Shown here: positions 63,731-64,000 of the stretch, in pieces
Position numbering within the stretch: the stretch's first letter is position 1
Layout: each line of letters starts with the position of its first letter
Assembly: GCF_020523625.1 (NCBI RefSeq)
Contig: NZ_JAJAQH010000006.1
Coordinates: 1,346,671-1,410,670, forward strand
Length of the DNA: 64,000 bases
Direction: 5' to 3'
Source of the DNA: Methylovorus menthalis
Lineage (GTDB): Bacteria; Pseudomonadota; Gammaproteobacteria; Burkholderiales; Methylophilaceae
Program-made: the position numbers and the translations under genes
Notes under the pieces: generated by a model
What the model was told of the DNA's origin: nothing
Seen by the model: only the letters and a program-made list of their open reading frames with translations
Database searches by the model: none

Positions 63731-64000
63731 TTAAGCGTGCTGCAGCGTTGGGTAATCAGTGTAGCCCTTTTCCGTGCCACCGTAGAAGCTGGCCTGATCC
63801 GGCGTATTCAATGCGGCATCCTGGCGGAAGCGTTCCACCAGGTCCGGGTTCGCCAGGAAAGGCACGCCGTAGGCAATGGCATCAGCATGTCCGCTGGCAA
63901 TCGCCGCGTTGCCTTTCGCTTTGTCATAGGCCAGATTGGCGATGTACGGGCCCTTGAAGTGTTTGCGCAGCACATTGAAGTCAAATGGCGCCACTTCGCC
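63731..64000 (-). CDS. Old Yellow Enzyme/NADH:flavin oxidoreductase (C-terminal part, cut by the window edge)
   Basis: About 89 C-terminal residues; the frame continues past the right edge. 'NLAYDKAKGNAAIASGHADAIAYGVPFLANPDLVERF' is typical of the TIM-barrel end of OYE proteins such as NemA and XenB, with the FMN-binding Gly region before 'FLANPDLV'. The final 'SFYGGTEKGYTDYPTL' is a common ending. These enzymes reduce alpha,beta-unsaturated carbonyl and nitro compounds with FMN. It precedes the nitroreductase gene. Confidence 0.9.
   Translation of the reverse strand, partial: GEVAPFDFNVLRKHFKGPYIANLAYDKAKGNAAIASGHADAIAYGVPFLANPDLVERFRQDAALNTPDQASFYGGTEKGYTDYPTLQHA

Overview
The window looks like chromosome of a betaproteobacterium, most likely a methylotroph of the Methylophilaceae (Methylobacillus/Methylovorus type). 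This is an inference from protein character: PEP-CTERM proteins, a DUF2380 protein of the kind common in methylotrophs, AcnB, the uvrC-pgsA-tRNA block and SurE-Pcm-NlpD. No rRNA or methanol-oxidation gene is present to fix the genus. Most of it is compact, GC-rich housekeeping DNA. The exceptions are a lower-GC patch at about 3.7-5.5 kb (acyltransferase plus a decayed VOC gene) and some broken or low-GC genes around 22.8-23.8 kb.

Layout. 0-6.5 kb: a PEP-CTERM protein, a DUF2380 protein, a chromate-type transporter, VOC proteins, an acyltransferase-3 membrane protein, 3-methyladenine glycosylase I and tRNA-Arg. 6.6-8.8 kb: a PrxQ-type peroxiredoxin, two small lipoproteins and a lytic transglycosylase. 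8.9-18.3 kb (minus strand): a tightly overlapping ten-gene operon for a pseudopilus machine, with four pseudopilins, secretin, PilM/N/O/P-like proteins, GspE and GspF. It is a hybrid between type II secretion and type IV pilus systems. Facing it on the plus strand (18.5-21.9 kb) are an exported protein, an alkaline phosphatase with a Pho-box-like promoter and a second PEP-CTERM protein. These are candidate cargo or clients of the machine.

22-38 kb: small stress and nuclease genes, a photolyase fragment and tRNA-Leu, then a complete Lap-type adhesin locus. It has the outer-membrane pore (LapE/TolC type), LapG protease, LapD c-di-GMP receptor, a small conserved protein, a 1308-aa LapA-like adhesin with a TAAG cleavage site, a LuxR-type regulator, LapC and LapB. 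In this logic c-di-GMP bound to LapD sequesters LapG and keeps the adhesin on the surface; without c-di-GMP, LapG cuts at TAAG and releases it.

38-52 kb: a PsiF protein, tRNA-Gly/Cys/Gly, pgsA, uvrC, a tautomerase, a cation diffusion facilitator, an EF-hand protein, sodC, rlmJ, a YqhA-family protein, and a three-lipoprotein operon (CsgG, DUF4810, DUF799/GNA1162) without curli genes. Then come acnB and a Mu-type HTH/S24 repressor whose catalytic serine is replaced. 52-64 kb: an intergenic region with a strong sigma-70 promoter and a possible small gene, a PAS-GGDEF-EAL protein, an EF-hand protein, purB, a NYN-OST-HTH protein, wrbA, a HugZ-like protein, a DUF2069 protein, surE-pcm-nlpD, a small membrane protein, a thioredoxin-like protein, a nitroreductase and the C-terminal end of an Old Yellow Enzyme-type reductase cut by the window edge.
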